This document shows, in pieces, positions 43,430 to 56,540 of a stretch of 64,000 bases of DNA. The stretch's first letter is position 1; the number at the start of each line of letters is the position of its first letter. The stretch comes from Chelonoidis abingdonii (lineage: Eukaryota > Chordata > Testudines > Testudinidae), in assembly GCF_003597395.2 (NCBI RefSeq), contig NC_133773.1, positions 126,867,517 through 126,931,516 of the forward strand, in the 5' to 3' direction. The notes under the pieces are model-generated. The model was given only the letters and a program-made list of their open reading frames with translations. It ran no database searches and was not told where the DNA came from. The translations under genes and the position numbers were made by a program.

Positions 43430-45590
43430 AAAAGAGCCCCGAACGAGTCACACGGGAAGTCCGTGGCATAGTTGGGAACAGTACCTAGAATGTAAGTTAC
43501 AGTTCTGGGTTCTAACCATCAGCTACATGCTGCTCAGTAGTTTTGCCAGGTTTGGAGCTGAAGATATTGAGTTTCCTTACCACTCACTAGAGACAAGAGG
43601 GAGGGTAGAATTAAATGGGGTAGGAGAAGTAAGTTATATATCTGACTATATTTGTTATTGACTCATTCTGTTGACTTTTTAAAATTTGTTTGTTTTTTAA
43701 GTATCATTTCTGTCTTGTATGTCTCAACTTTTGACTGAAAGAACGGTTTTTCTTAAAAAAAAAACATTTAAGAACTGATGTACTTACTCAACTGAATAGA
43801 ATTGGTTAGATTTTTACCTATGATAAAGCAAACGTCAGACACAATTTTTACAGCGAAAACCATCCTGAGTCACAAAACTGAACTGTAAGAGTTGAGAAGG
43901 ATGCAACTTCTGATTTTTGCTTGGGGGCCTTCTAGTTTCTTCTTTTTCTCCTGTCTTATTTAATCAACATAGTTTTCAAGGTGATGCTCTTTCTTATCAT
44001 GGTGCCTCAGTAAAATGTCACCAAACCAGTAATGCTAAAGATTACATTGTGCATTACAGCAGTAGCCTAAAAATATACCTGGAATTACTAGCTGCTCCCA
44101 AACAGAGTACCTTAGTTTGAATTTTAAAATAAATAACAAAAGATAGGTAATTTGATACAGAAAACAGCTTGATACAGAAATGTAATTAATTATCCACAGA
44201 CAAGCATTATGGTGGAAACTGTGAATTAAAAATAAATGCAGTAGTAATTAGGAGGACTGCTTTGGGTCTGGGAGTTCCATCTAAAGAGAGATCATTTCCA
44301 GTAAGGCTAAAAGCAGTTTGATATAATAATTGTGACAAAATTTGGGGTAAAGGGGCAAAGAACAGGAAAATTTCACATCCTGTGTCTAATTTATGCAGAT
44401 TCCTGTTTCTTCTAATTCATTCTGATTGGTGTCTTGTCAGTTGGGAAGAGCCAATAAAAACTACAAAGATTTTTTGGTGCCAAAGTCTCACCCACTGTAC
44501 CATTTCTCTTTTCTCCAGTTTACACTCAGTCTTTAAGCATCACACATTTTCCAGTGCAGCTCCACTTCTGCACAGAATTTTCTGAAGCTAACATTGGGTA
44601 AATCCAAGGAAGGGGAAGCATTATCATGTTGCTCACTTTCATCATGAATCGTCTTCCACATCTGACATGAATAGTCCCTCAAGTCCAAATTAGTCAGGAA
44701 AGGATTTGGCGGTACAGTGACTTGAATAAGGCTAAGCTCATGTACCCAGGAGCAGCTTGCCTTCAACCAGCACTTGACAGGAGAAATATGACACACATGG
44801 ATTCATGCAAAAGACTCCTTTCCTATTGATGTCCAAAACTGGTAGATTTCTGTAAGTTGGCATTCAGTGAAACTTGTAGGAAGGGTGCAGTTTACCTTCC
44901 TGTCATTGGATTTGGCTGGTGCTGCAGTCCTCCCCCCGCCCCCTATTAGCTGCATAGTTTAGTCCTCTGGATGAACGAAAAACTTCTCCCTTTGGGGTAG
45001 CAGAAAGAAAGATAAACTCTTTAGTCTGCAGCTCCATCATTAGGATATGGATGAAACTTCTTCCCTTTTTCTTAGGGGCTTTTGTGGGTCTCTTTGCCCA
45101 GCTCTTTTCAAGTTTCCTCCCTGACCTCTTTTGCAAGCTTCTTGCTTGAACCCTTACTTTTTAGAAAGATCAATACTTCTGCCCATCCCTTTGCAGAGAG
45201 ACTCAAATCAAGTTCAGCCCTCTTCCTAGTCTCCCATAATGGAAAGACTAGGCATCTTTAGACCCAGCAGGCTTTGTTAGCATCCTTTAGTTCCCATGGT
45301 TCCTGGTCTAGATGTGCCAGATTCTGTTTTTGACAAAGACCATGCCACAGAAGTGAACTGAATGAACTCTGAACCCTCTTCAAGGCCCAGCTCAATCTGT
45401 GATGGATGTTAGAAAGGAAAGAAGGCTGATTATCATCTAGAAAATTGCACCTGTGAGATTCTACTCCCCATCTCTTATATTCTTTGTTAGGTGCCTGACC
45501 AAGCAGTCATGTTCTTTCTTCCTACACCTTGAAGCTGGTACTGAATACCATCAGGAAATAATCAGTTACACCAACAACATAATGTATGAG
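43430..45590. other. Unassigned sequence
   Basis: No supported gene. Minus frames 44533-44796 and 44903-45136 (77-87 codons) show no domain I recognise. 45000-45230 is T/C-rich on the plus strand. Confidence 0.45.
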
Positions 45591-45639
45591 TGGTATTAAG
45601 TGCCTGGTACAAAAGGAGGGGGACTAGCTCCATAGTGCC

Positions 45640-45860
45640 TGGTGGTTCCTAGAGAAGGGCGACAAAGGTGTGACAAGATTATGGCGATCAACATATGGCT
45701 CAGGCAGTGGTCCTATAAGTAGGGCTTTGGGATGTATGGTCATTGGGAAGCATTTACGGACAGAAGACTGTTCTCTAGGGATGGACTTCACCTGAGTAAG
45801 GAGGGAAATAGACTTCTAGGATGGAGGCTCACCGAACTGATTAAGAGAGCTTTAAACTAG
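45640..45860 (+). pseudogene. CR1 ORF1 C-terminal end (SGNH-esterase-type)
   Basis: The segment ends with SRDGLHLSKEGNRLLGWR and LTELIKRALN then a stop. The D-x-x-H arrangement (Asp at 45780-45782, His four codons on) is what closes the catalytic triad of the SGNH/GDSL esterase domain reported in the ORF1 of many CR1 elements. An in-frame TAG lies upstream at the YK*GF position (about 45717). Only the end of the domain is present, so the esterase role is family knowledge. Confidence 0.65.
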
Positions 45861-46049
45861 GAATTTGGGGGAGATGGTTGGGAGATGTCCAGGAGATCTC
45901 CACGCCAGAATTTAAACTCGAGAGGGAGAGATAAACAAGAGTAAGAAGGATAACAGCATGGACCGAAGAATTGACATAAGGAGGAAGGGTAGTGTAGATA
46001 CCAGACTAACAGGTGATGCTGGTGTAGAATGTCTGTGCATAACGGGTAA

Positions 46050-48120
46050 AGAATGTCAGTGAAGCCAACGCCAAAAATTCAAATGTCTGTACACTAATGC
46101 GAGGAGCCTAGGTAACAAGATGGAGGAATCGGAGCTACGGTGCAGGAAGTGAAACCAGATATTATAGGATAACAGAAACATGGTGGAATAGTAGTCATGA
46201 CTGGAGTACAGGTATTGAAGGCTATGTGCTGTTTAGGAAAGACAGAAAGAAAGCAAAGGTGGTGGAGTAGCATTGTACATCAATGATGAGGTTAACTGTA
46301 AAGAAATGAGAAGTGATGGAATGGACAAGACGGAGTCTGTCTGGGCAAAAATCACATGCGAAAGAAAGCTACTAGAGCCTCCCTGAGATAGTGCCTGGGT
46401 GTGCTACAGACTGCCAGGATCTGACTTGATATGGATAGAGACCTCTTTAATGTTTTTAATGAAGTAAAACACTAAGGGGAAATGTGTGATCATGGGAGAC
46501 TTCAACTTCCCAGATAAGACTGAAGGACAAGTGCTTCAAGAATAATAGGCTCAGATTTTTCTGGATGTGATAGCAGATGGATTTCTTCACCAAGTAGTTG
46601 AAGAACCAAGAAGAGGGGATGCCATTTTAGATTTGGTTTTGGTGAGCAGTGAGGACCTCGTAGAAGAAATGGTTGTAGGGACAACCTTGGTTCGAGTGAT
46701 CATGAGGTAATTCAGTTCAAACTAGATGGAAGGATAAACAAATAGATCTGGATTAGGGTTTTTGAGTTCTCAAGGGCTAATTTTAAAGAGTTAAGGAAAT
46801 TAGTTAGGAAGTGGATTGGACTGAAGAACTTGTGGATTTAAATGCGGAGGAGGCCTGGAATTAGTTTCTGCAGCTGCAGCTTAAAGTATCAGAAGCCTGC
46901 ATCCCAAGAAAGGGGAAAAAAACCATAGGCAGGAGTTGTAGGCCAAGCTGGATGAGCAAGTATCTCAGAGAGAGGATTAAGAAAGCAGAAAGCATACAAG
47001 GAGTGGAAGAAAGGTGCGATTAGCAAGGGAAGCTACCTTAGTGAGGTCAGACCATGTAGGGATAAAGTGAGGAAGGCTAAAAGCCATGTAGAGTGGACCT
47101 TGCAAAGGGAATTAAAACCAATAGTAAAAGGTTCTACAGCCATATAATATAGAAGAAAACAAAGAAAGAAGAAGTGGGACCGCTATACACTGAGGATGGA
47201 ATGGAGGTTAAGGATAACCTAGGCATGGCCCAATATCTAAATAAGTACTTTGCCTCAGTCTTTAATAAGGCTAATGTGGAGCTAGGGATGATGGAAGGAT
47301 GTAAACAGGAAGGATATGGAGGTGGATATTACCACATCTGAGGTAGAAGCCACTTGAACAGCTTAATGGGACAAAATCGGACGGCCCGGACAATCTCCAT
47401 CCAAGAATATTAAAGGAACTGGCGCATGAAATTGCAAGCCCGTTAGCAAGAATTTTAATGAATTGGTAAACTTGGTTTACCATACGACTGGAGAATTGCT
47501 AACATAGTTCCTATCTTCAAGAAAGGGAAAAAAATGATCTGAGAACTATAGGCCTGTTAGTTTGACATCTGTAGTATGTAAGGTCTTGGAAAATTTTTGA
47601 AGGAGAGAGTGTTAAGGACATTGAGGTCAAGGTAATTGGGACAATTACAACATGGTTTTACTAAAGGTAGATCGTGCCAAACCAACCTGATCTCCTTCTT
47701 CGGAGAGGTTACAGATTATCTAGACGAAGGAAATGCAGTAGATCTAATTTACCTCGATTTCAGTAAGGCATTTGACACGGTTCCACATGGGAATTGTTAG
47801 TTAAATTGGAAAAGATGGGGATGAATATGAAATTGTAAGGTGGATAAGGAACTGGTTAAAGGGGAGACTCCAACGGTCGTACAAGGGTGAACGCGAGCTG
47901 GAAGGAGTTACTAGTGGAGTTCCTCAAGGATCGGTTTTGGACCAATCTTATTTAACTTTTTATTACTGACCTGGCATAAAGAGCGGAATGTGCTAATAAG
48001 TTTGCGGATGAACAAAGCTGGGAGGTATTGCTAACAAGAGAAGGACTGGGATACATCGGAAGATCTGGATGATCTTGTAAGTGGGATAATGTATTAAGGA
48101 TGAATTTAATGTGAAAGTGC
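46050..48120 (+). pseudogene. CR1 ORF2 relic (endonuclease and reverse transcriptase)
   Basis: ORF2 of CR1 encodes an apurinic-type endonuclease followed by a reverse transcriptase that primes on nicked target DNA. Landmarks can be followed in order from TNARSLGNK (46100) to the damaged FADD (48004), but in at least six different frame segments. [11 protein letters not shown] keeps its active-site Asp. Loss of the second catalytic site and many frame changes mean no activity. Confidence 0.8.
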
Positions 48121-49194
48121 AATCATCATTAGGATTAATAATAAGAATTTTAGATATACATTGGGACCCTCAGTTGAAGCAACAGAGGGGAGAAGGACCT
48201 TGGAGTAATTGGTGATCGCAGATGATGAGCTCAGCCAATGCGTATGGGCTGTTAAATAAAGCAAATTGTTTAGGTGCATTAGAGCGCTAGGTGATTCAGC
48301 ACAAAGAATAAGGAGGTTGTTACCGTTATTAAGCATGGTGAGACTCACCTGAGAATAGCTGGTGCAGTTTGTTCTCCCCTGTTTAAGAAGATGATTCAAA
48401 TGGAACGGTTCAGACGGTTATAGGATGCATCGAGAGAATTGGAACTGCCTTATGAAGGAGACTAAAGGCTTGGCTTGTTTCGTCTGCCAGAGAGGCAGCG
48501 TGGGGATTGCTTGCTCTATATAAATATATCAGCGGGTTATATTAGGGAGGAGAGAGATTATTTAAGATTAGTACTAATGGATGACACAAGGCAAATGGGT
48601 ACAAACTGGACATTAGGAAAATTAGACTTGAATTAGACGAAGGTTCTAACATTAGAGGAGTGAATTCTTGAACGCCTTCCAAGGGGGAGTGAGTGGGGGA
48701 AAAGACGTATCTGGCTTTAAGATAGCTTGATAAGTTTATGGAAGGATGATATGATAGGTAGTTATTTGGGCAATTGATCTTGGATTATCAGCAGATAAGT
48801 TTGCCCGATTCTGTGAGGGGATGTGGATGGGATGGGATCTGAGTTACTGAGAGAATTCTGTTCCTGAGTGTTGTGAGTGGGTTTTGCTCACATGCCTCAG
48901 GGTTTGCTGATCGCACATTTTGGGTTGGGAAGGAATTTTCCTCCGGGCAGATTGCAGAGGCCCTGGAGGTTTTTCGCCTTCTCTGCAGATGGGCATGGGT
49001 CTTGCTGTAGATTCTGCAGCTTGAGATCTTCAAACCACAATTTGAAGACTCAGTACTCGGACATAGGTTAGGGGTTTGTTATAGAAGGGCATGAGTTAGG
49101 AGTCTTGGCCCCTTGCTTTGTGCAGGAGGTCAGACTAGATGATCGTATTGATCCCTTCTGACCTATGAGTCTGAGTGTATGGTGTTTCTACAGG

Positions 49195-49850
49195 TAGGCC
49201 TTGACTACACCCTATCTGACAGCACCTTCTATAGTAGGGGTCGACAGCCTTTCAAAAGTGGTGTGCCGAATCTTCATTTATTCAATCTGATTTAAGATTT
49301 TGCATGTCAGTAATATATTTTAACATTTTTAGAAGGTCTCTTTCTATAAGTCTACAACTATTGTATGTAAAGTAAATAAGGTTTTTAAAATGTCCAAGAA
49401 GCTTCATTTAAAATTTAAATTTAAATTTAAAATGCAGAGCCCCTCAGACTGGTGGCCAGGACCTGGGCATTGTGAGTGCCACTGAAAATCAGCTCGTGTG
49501 CTGCCTTCAGCACGCATGCCATAGGTTGCCTACCCCTGTTCTATAGGATCACAGTTCAGCTCTACACTGGAATAAAAAACCTGTGGCACAGCTGCAGCTG
49601 GCCTGGGTCAACTGATTCTGGCTCACAGGGCTGGGATGTGGGGCTAAAAATTGCTATGTAAACATTTGGGCTCAGGCTGGAGCCGCAGGTTCTGGACCCT
49701 GCACCCTTGTGGGGCCCCAGAGCTTGGGGTCAAGCCTGAGCCTGAACTTCTACACAGCAATTTTTCAGCCCTGTAAGCTAGTCCCCACGAGCCTGAGTCA
49801 GCTGATCTGGGCCAGCCAGATATTTAATTGCTGTGTAGACATACCCTTAG
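49195..49850. mobile_element. MITE with TGTCTACAC-type ends, carrying a nested hAT
   Basis: Left end taggccttgactacacc; right end gtgtagacatacccttag, an imperfect inverse. A long internal inverted repeat pairs agctggcctgggtcaactga, cacagggctggg and ctaaaaattgctatgta (49575-49662) with its inverse around 49748-49825. It is related by its ends to the element at 26047-26340. A hAT MITE is inserted at 49235. Confidence 0.72.
49235..49538 (+). mobile_element. 304-bp hAT MITE with perfect 8-bp target duplication
   Basis: Flanked by ttctatag on both sides (49227-49234 and 49539-49546), exact. Ends taggggtcgacagcc and, inverted, caggggtaggcaacc. The body (taagattttgcatgtcagta; agaaggtctctttctataag; taaatttaaatttaaa) equals the reverse complement of 12255-12481. 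Confidence 0.92.
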
Positions 49851-50395
49851 CGCTCTACGGGCTGTGGGAAAGACAATGTTAGTAGACACTATTGGTTACT
49901 GTCAATTAATTAATTAAGGCAGCTATTTGATATAGTAGATTTGTGTCTCCACCATGCTTGCTTAATTTAACTCAAAGGTGATTTGAGCAAAGTTCCTTTT
50001 AAGCCTTGAATTTCAGTTTCTACTGAAAAGATCTTTTTTGAGATTTTTCTGTAGCAACCATCATGCTGTGCAGGTCAGTGCAAGATTATTTGTTCTCTCT
50101 TGTTCCTTTTTGTCTTTAGAACACAAGCTGTGTTTCTGTGCTGTTCCTCAACTAGTGAAAGCTATACTTTGGGCCTGATTTTTCAGAGGTAATGAGCAGG
50201 GATCCTAGAAATCCATTTGTTATGGAAAAATGCAGAGTTTTCATTTTTACAGAGAATCTTTAATTTTTACATTTTGTGAAAAAATAAAAACATATATTAA
50301 CTGTTAATTCAATTTTACTGAAAGTAAATAAGCGTCATGTATTTAATGTGTGAAACCTTCCCCCCTTTTGGTTGGGTTTTGAATATGCTTAAATT
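49851..50395. other. Unassigned AT-rich sequence
   Basis: No gene. 50169-50192 (gggcctgatttttcagaggt) is one end of a common palindromic MITE. Confidence 0.45.
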
Positions 50396-50397
50396 TA

Positions 50398-50652
50398 CAG
50401 TGGAGGCCCATTTATCTCATCTCATTGGAACTGAGGCCAGATCAGATAATCAAATATTTGGATAACCAGGAGAATTGGCAAAGAGCTTTCTATCCCTTAT
50501 TTTAAGATGTGGGAAGGCAGAGGCTCCAGATGTTAGCCCCCGGTGATGGAGCTGACAGCCCAAGCCCCAGTTGCTGTTAGTCCTGAGCGACTGCTGGCTC
50601 AGTTAATACAGAGAGCCAGATAATGGTGGCTCGGATAAACAGAGTTCTACTA
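50398..50652. mobile_element. Pogo/Tigger-like MITE
   Basis: About 255 bp. Left end cagtggaggcccatttatct; right end in reverse complement tagtagaactctgtttatcc. TA dinucleotides flank it (50396-50397 and 50653-50654). The ends resemble the CAGTNGANCCTCNTTATC form of pogo/Tigger elements. No transposase. Confidence 0.72.
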
Positions 50653-50654
50653 TA

Positions 50655-51340
50655 TATCAATAAAACATTGTGTTCAACTGATGCTTATATAGTGACTAGG
50701 GAAATTGAAGAGCAGCATTTCATTTTAATTGTAGAAAAATGTGGATTTTTTTATTGCAGAATTTTGGGGGGGGTTGATAATGGAAAACTGGGATCCCAGG
50801 TAATGAGCACCTGCACTTACACAGTATCTTCTCTGGAAGTTATGGGAGTGCAGTATCAGGCTGTTGGTCACAATCAATCTCTTTTTCATTTTCTTCCGTG
50901 TTTGCTAGGGAACACGTTAGAAATGTGCAACTTATTTAGTCAGGAGATGGTATTTCAATGGTTATTTATAAAGAATCTATAAGAAAGGGCTTTAAGACTT
51001 TTGTCCCATGAGAAGTTATCACAGGATGGAAAAAGGGTACCATGCCCTATCAATAAATGGGGCTCACTTTCCTAGAGGGGTTGGTGGCCATTATGAGATA
51101 ATGCTACTGTCATGAGCATTCTAAAAAGCTGCCCCAGTGATTGCCATTAAGTCATCATTTGGCAGTAATTACTACACAGCAGTATGAGACCAGGATTTTC
51201 CCATGTACTTCAAATAGGAAGTAAATGTGTTATCTTGCATACCAGTGTGTGATATCAGTCAGCAAATGGTAACTGCTATTAAGAAGAGTTTCATTCATTA
51301 GACAAAATTAGCAGATACTGAATTTGGCTGCACAATCATT
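50655..51340. other. Unassigned sequence
   Basis: The 119-codon frame 50623-50982 starts inside the MITE and has no recognisable domain, so it is not called. 50790-50860 may contain a decayed palindromic MITE. Confidence 0.45.
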
Positions 51341-51790
51341 AATATAGATTCCAAGGCCAGAATCTGTGATCATCTAGTTGTGATGCAGAAGAGGTCAAGT
51401 GCCAAACTTTCCTAAAATAATTCCTGTTTGCACTAGAGCATATGTTTTATAAAAACATCTAGTCTTGATTTTAAAATGTCAGTGATGGAAAATTGACCAT
51501 AAACCATGGTAAATTGTTCCAATGGTTAATTACCTTCACTGTTAAAGTACATCTTATTTCTAGTCTGACTCTGTCTAGCTTCAGCTTCTAACCATTGGAT
51601 CTTGTCATATCTTTGTCTGTGGGATTGAGGAGCCCATTATAAATATTTCCCAAGTAGGTACTTAGAGACTGTGACCAAGTCACCTCTTAATTGTCCCTTT
51701 GTGTAAGCTAACTAGATTGTGCTCCTTGAGTCTACTACTATAAGGAATGTTTTCCGATCCTTTAATCATATAAATATCCTATCGTATAAT
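51341..51790 (-). mobile_element. Old CR1 3' end (minus)
   Basis: Matches 28150-28580 closely in order: gattccaaggccagaatctg, aaaacatctagtcttgattt, atggtaaattgttccaatgg, ctagtctgactctgtctagc, gtgctccttgagtctactac. Same old CR1 family and orientation as that copy. Confidence 0.82.
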
Positions 51791-52800
51791 GATTCTCTGC
51801 TCACATACTCTTCACAGTTGCAATTTATACCACATGCACATCATGGGCACATGAACTTCAGTCATCAGCGAGGATATAATTCGAGATATTTTTTGGTTCA
51901 AAAATTCAGATTCCTCCTACATGAGCTAAACTATTTGGTTAAAGACTTACATCCACACGTTATATATTTAGAGTGCTAATTAGAAGCTATCACTCTAGAT
52001 TGCTGGCAGTCCTAATCCAGGGAAGCAAAAATTCACTTGGAAACTCAAATTCTGGGATTCTGAGTCATCCACCCAGAACTTGCCTGATTTGCAAGTTGAG
52101 TAAACGGGGATTATGATTTGATAGTATTATGCTGGTTTTTGTTACATTTCCATATTGACACGTTGAGAAGGATCTTGAATGGTGAAGAAAGAAAGAATGT
52201 GTTTCCCTGAAAACAGAATTAGGATACTCCCAGAATATAACTGATCTGTTGCCCCTTCCTGGGTTTACCAAGGGATTCCCTCAAAACAAGTGAATTTTTA
52301 AATATCCCATAACAGTTTTTCCCTATGTGAGTAGAACTTAAATATCCCCATAAAGGTTTTCCCTTAAAACAGCCCACCTGTTGACCAATCTGTTCTCTTA
52401 AGGTATGGGTCTCCAGGGTCAAGGAAATACTTGAAGGACACAGACACCACGTTCTGATAAATGATTGGTTGACACAAACAGTATTTGTTTCCAAAACAAG
52501 ATACCTTATTAGTAGAAATCATGATCCCTAATACAGTAGTAATCTAAAAACACAAATCCCTTCAGCAAGTTAAAGAGCATCCCAACTGCAATAACATACA
52601 GATGAGAGGATTCTAAGTGGTTGCACCCTGGTACAGATGGCCAGTCTGTTACAGATTGCTGATAGTCCTTAAATTGTACTTTAAGTTTTTTTCATATATT
52701 AGTTACAATTAGCTCACACTCATGCATCTTTATTAATACACACATACTAATACTACTCTATTCTATACAAGACTACAATTAAAACTGGCAGGCTTACTCT
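51791..52800. other. Unassigned sequence
   Basis: No gene. 52060-52480 carries repeated short phrases (aaatatccc, ttttccc) but no repeat I can name. Confidence 0.4.
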
Positions 52801-53049
52801 GGCCTATTGGGTTTGCTGTGTTATCTGCTGTAGCTACTGCTGCCACCGTCAGCTATCAGGCTCAACTCTGCTCGGCACCGCTTCTCCATCCAAGGTCCGG
52901 TCCCTTCATTCTTCAGCAGCTCTTTGCTAGCGCTCTGTTTTCTGTCCACTGGCACACTGACCTTTATACTGTCCTTTCAGAACTTTCTAGACTAATTACC
53001 TCATCAGATGTTTATGGCATGTGCTGCACATACTCAATACCAAACATTC

Positions 53050-53137
53050 TTGAACTCATGTCAACATTACCTCACATTTTTGAATGCATGCCAATGTCAC
53101 CTCATTTCTTGAACATGTGCCAACATTCCATGCATGC
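53050..53137. repeat. Degenerate about 30-bp tandem repeat
   Basis: Three imperfect units start at 53050, 53080 and 53109: ttgaactcatgtcaacatta, ttgaatgcatgccaatgtca and ttgaacatgtgccaacattc. They sit in a GC-richer block (52800-53290) that may be a retroelement LTR; this is not proven. Confidence 0.6.
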
Positions 53138-53289
53138 TCACTGCTGCTGTTTACTTCAGAGCTATGGTTGCCTCATCTGACCGACCTCTCCCCTACTTTT
53201 GAACTGCACATGTAAATCTATTTACCAGGCTATGCAATCTTTAGCCTACTTTTGATCATGTGACCTGCAGCTTTCAATAACGGTGTGAC

Positions 53290-56200
53290 TCTGGCTTGTT
53301 CAGTCAAGAATGCAAAATGGAAACTGGGGAATTTTTCTGGTATAAGGTGAAGATGACACAAGAAATGTTTGTGTACATTGGTGTCTCAGTGTGATGTGGA
53401 GATTTAAGTTGCTGTAGAAATCAAACTAGATTAGTGCCATTGAATCCCACACCCAAATTACAGGTTTAAATCATACACATGTATATACATATAACATTTT
53501 GATAGTGACTAGTGTTTTTTGGTGTCTGAGTGTTTTTGGGTTCCCAATTTGAGATACCTGGAAAAAACACTGATTTTTCACAAGGGCTGAAGACCCCTTC
53601 CTTCCGATATACAAATCAGTCCCCTTTAAAGGAGTCTCAAGTTTTATCTTGATGTACAATATAGGGACTCAAAATCCCGAGTCATTTTGAAAAAATACTT
53701 GGGATGGGGGGGCAGAGAGAGAAAATATTTAACAAATATTAAGTGTTTACTAATAACCCTTTTCAATGTTTTTCTAGGTTAAGTTATGCTGTGTCCTTGG
53801 TTTCATATATAGGCTTGTGGCCAATCAACTTTAATGTTAGCCTGAAGTGCTGCAAAATGGTATAGTGTACACAGAGATGGCAGGAGAAGCATGTTGTGGG
53901 TTTTTGTATCTTAAACTTGGAGTTCAGCCTAGGTTGGTGGTTCTTTGATTAAAAGATATTCTTTGATAGGAATATCATGTCGGTAGGCACATAGTTAAAA
54001 AGTCAAATGTAATTACTTAGTCCACAGTATTACTTGTGAAGACTACACTGGTAGAAGCCTACTTTTAAAAACAAAACACCTTATTATTAACATAGGATGT
54101 ACAGACATTTACATAAAAGGGGGAAAGGCAAAAATAAGAAAGTGAGCCAAAGTGAAAATGAACAATAGAGCAAATAGGCAAGCAATGGAACAACCACTGG
54201 AAAAAAACAACAACAACAACTCAGTATTCAGGCAGGAAGTCATTTTAGATTATATTACAAAAAGAAATGAAAGAAGAAAAACAGCATGAAACTATCAAGA
54301 CATGAGCATATCACATTAGCCTCTTTGCATGTATGTAGTTTCCCTTTCTTCCAACCTGGTTTTTGGTGTCATGCTCCTACAACGGGATAGGGTTATGTAC
54401 ACTTTCAAAGCCTAGCACAATGGATTCTATTGTGACCAGGACCACTGTATGCTACTGTGATATAAATATTTAATATGCATTAAAGGTTTTATTATGGTTT
54501 TGTGGAGTGCATACACCATAGAAAGAGAAAAAAGTAGTTCCTTATATTTGTTTTCGGTAATGTTTAATTTCAACATGTTCACAATGTGTTAGGTGCTCTC
54601 TCAAAATATAGTGGTCAAGGTGGTGATTGACCATTTATTGGTAATAAAAGGTTGTTATCACAGTGTCTGCTTTTTAAAATATATTGTCTTTATACCAGCT
54701 ATTGCCAGTGACTATTCAAATTTGCCATTGGAAAGCTAGTTTCCTGTATGAGTTATGGCAGAAGTGGGGTCTTGCAGAATAATTGCCTTACTCATGCAAG
54801 GCAGGTACGACATTCAAAGAGTTAAATGAAAGTTACATTTCAGCTTTATAACCCCCAATCTCTCCCTGTTTATCAATTCAGAATCATTAGCCAATTCAAA
54901 CATGTTGCTCTGATGCTTTATGTGAATTTTTCTGAGGGTAACCAACTAAAAATTTCTGTGTGTGAATAAATATGAAACTATATAATAAAATCTGTCATCT
55001 GACTGTTCATCCATATGTTGTGGAATGGTGAAGAACATTGGGGGACTTTTATTCCTTGCAAATACAAGCATCTTTATTGTGTGTTGGAATTCTGGATATG
55101 GACCATAATTAACACTCATTCTGTGCAACAGATTACATTAAACTGATCTATGCAATATAGCACACATTTATTTTATCCCTTCATGATGTCATTTTGTACT
55201 GTTAAAAGTAAAAACCTAGATGCTGTTTGTTTTTTAGTGTTTTACAAAACTCATTTAAAACCATTAGGCTTGTCTTAAATAAAATGTAAAACACTGTCAC
55301 TCTAGATAATAATGTGCTATTATTCTCCTTTCACAAAGTTCTGGTTTTCAGTGTACTCCAGTGGCAGAGGTTGGCAGCAGCATTATAATTAGAATGACAA
55401 GGTTATATTAATGCCTTAGCTGCAATTGCCATTTGTAACCTGTTAGAACCCTGGGAATTCATTCTTTCTGTACCCTTGGATAAGAAAAGTAGTAGGGTTT
55501 TCTAGAAGCCAGTTGCCAGGCACGTTATTTCTATGGAAACATCTAGTAACCTGTCTTTTCAGTGGTATTCACTTCAATTGTCTTTATTTCAATTTAAACT
55601 TTCTTGCGTTTTTAAAATACAGTTCTGAAGAACAGTGTTTGATGCTTATCTGCGTACTAGTTCTCAGTACTTCAGGGCACGGAGTTTTTTCAAAGGCACA
55701 AATGTTTGATAGATGGCCTGGCCAAGTCCCAATTACTTTTACTGACTGCCATTTGTGCCTTTGAAACTCTCCCTCATCATAAATGTGATCTTGAGAAGTG
55801 CAATCCTGCCATAATCCACAAATCCATCTCAGTACACTTGCTGTGGTTGCAGACTATAATACAAATTTTTTAAAAATATTTTAAGTGTTATCAGTTGAAA
55901 TTCAACGGGACATTTGCTGATAAAGTCTCTCTAGCATTTACATTTCTTTTGACTGGCAGTTGAAAACAAAGGTTTGTGTGTGTGTTTGCACAACTGATGT
56001 AGAACTTGGTAAATGCAAACAGAGATAATTTGACACTAATTCTAAGGGACAAAGTGAAGTCTGTTGATCATGGTCACCCAGTAATGGCACATTGATTTTC
56101 TATGTGCTGGGCAAGAGTACTGGTAAATGTTATATGCTTTGTGAAAAATGTGAGGGACACATGTATTTATGAATATTATGTGTACCTATTTTTGTTCAAT

Positions 56201-56540
56201 TTGTTCTGATGGGATCTGTCATATGGTGACAAGGAGTTGCTTGCAAATACCCAGGAAAGGAGTACAGTGGTTTCAGATTGTAGATGGTTGGCTAACACTT
56301 ATGAGATAATGAGTGGACTCTTCTGTTTGATGGTGTGTTCATCAGGTGAGTTAGGAAAGGGGAAAAGAGTCCCAGCTTGCAGACACAGAGAAGAAGGTGG
56401 TTTGCTTGAAGTTTAGGGAAGACCTGAGACTCGGACAGTGTCTGCAGGGAAGAAGGCTCAGTCTAGTTCCCAGAATGAGGGGTACCTGGAATAAATTGGG
56501 GCTGCCTGCCTAAGCTTTAAGGAAAAAGCTGAACTCTAGG
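53290..56540. other. Unassigned AT-rich sequence
   Basis: Long quiet stretch. A short AAC repeat lies at 54206-54220. Short frames such as 54946-55128 and 55513-55764 show no recognisable features. Confidence 0.5.

Larger units (their letters stand above)
45620..49172 (+). mobile_element. Long CR1 LINE (ORF1 end, endonuclease, RT, 3' UTR)
   Basis: About 3.5 kb, lacking the 5' end. The ORF1 end reads INIWLRQWS and RDGLHLSKEGNRLLGWRLTE to a TAG at 45858-45860. Endonuclease relics include YTNARSLGNKMEE (about 46096-46135) and GDFNFPD (about 46496). RT relics include DGPDNLHPRILKEL near 47380, [16 protein letters not shown] at 47739-47789 and SGVPQGSVL at 47913-47940. The FADD codons near 48001 are broken by an indel. 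The 3' tail contains ggtcagactagatgatcgta. The reading frame changes often through single-base losses, so no ORF remains. Confidence 0.9.

Noticed and set aside
50623..50982. 119-codon frame as a small gene
   Set aside because: It starts within a pogo-like MITE and has no recognisable domain or conservation evidence.
53050..53137. CRISPR-like array
   Set aside because: Only three diverged units with no distinct spacers, in a vertebrate genome.
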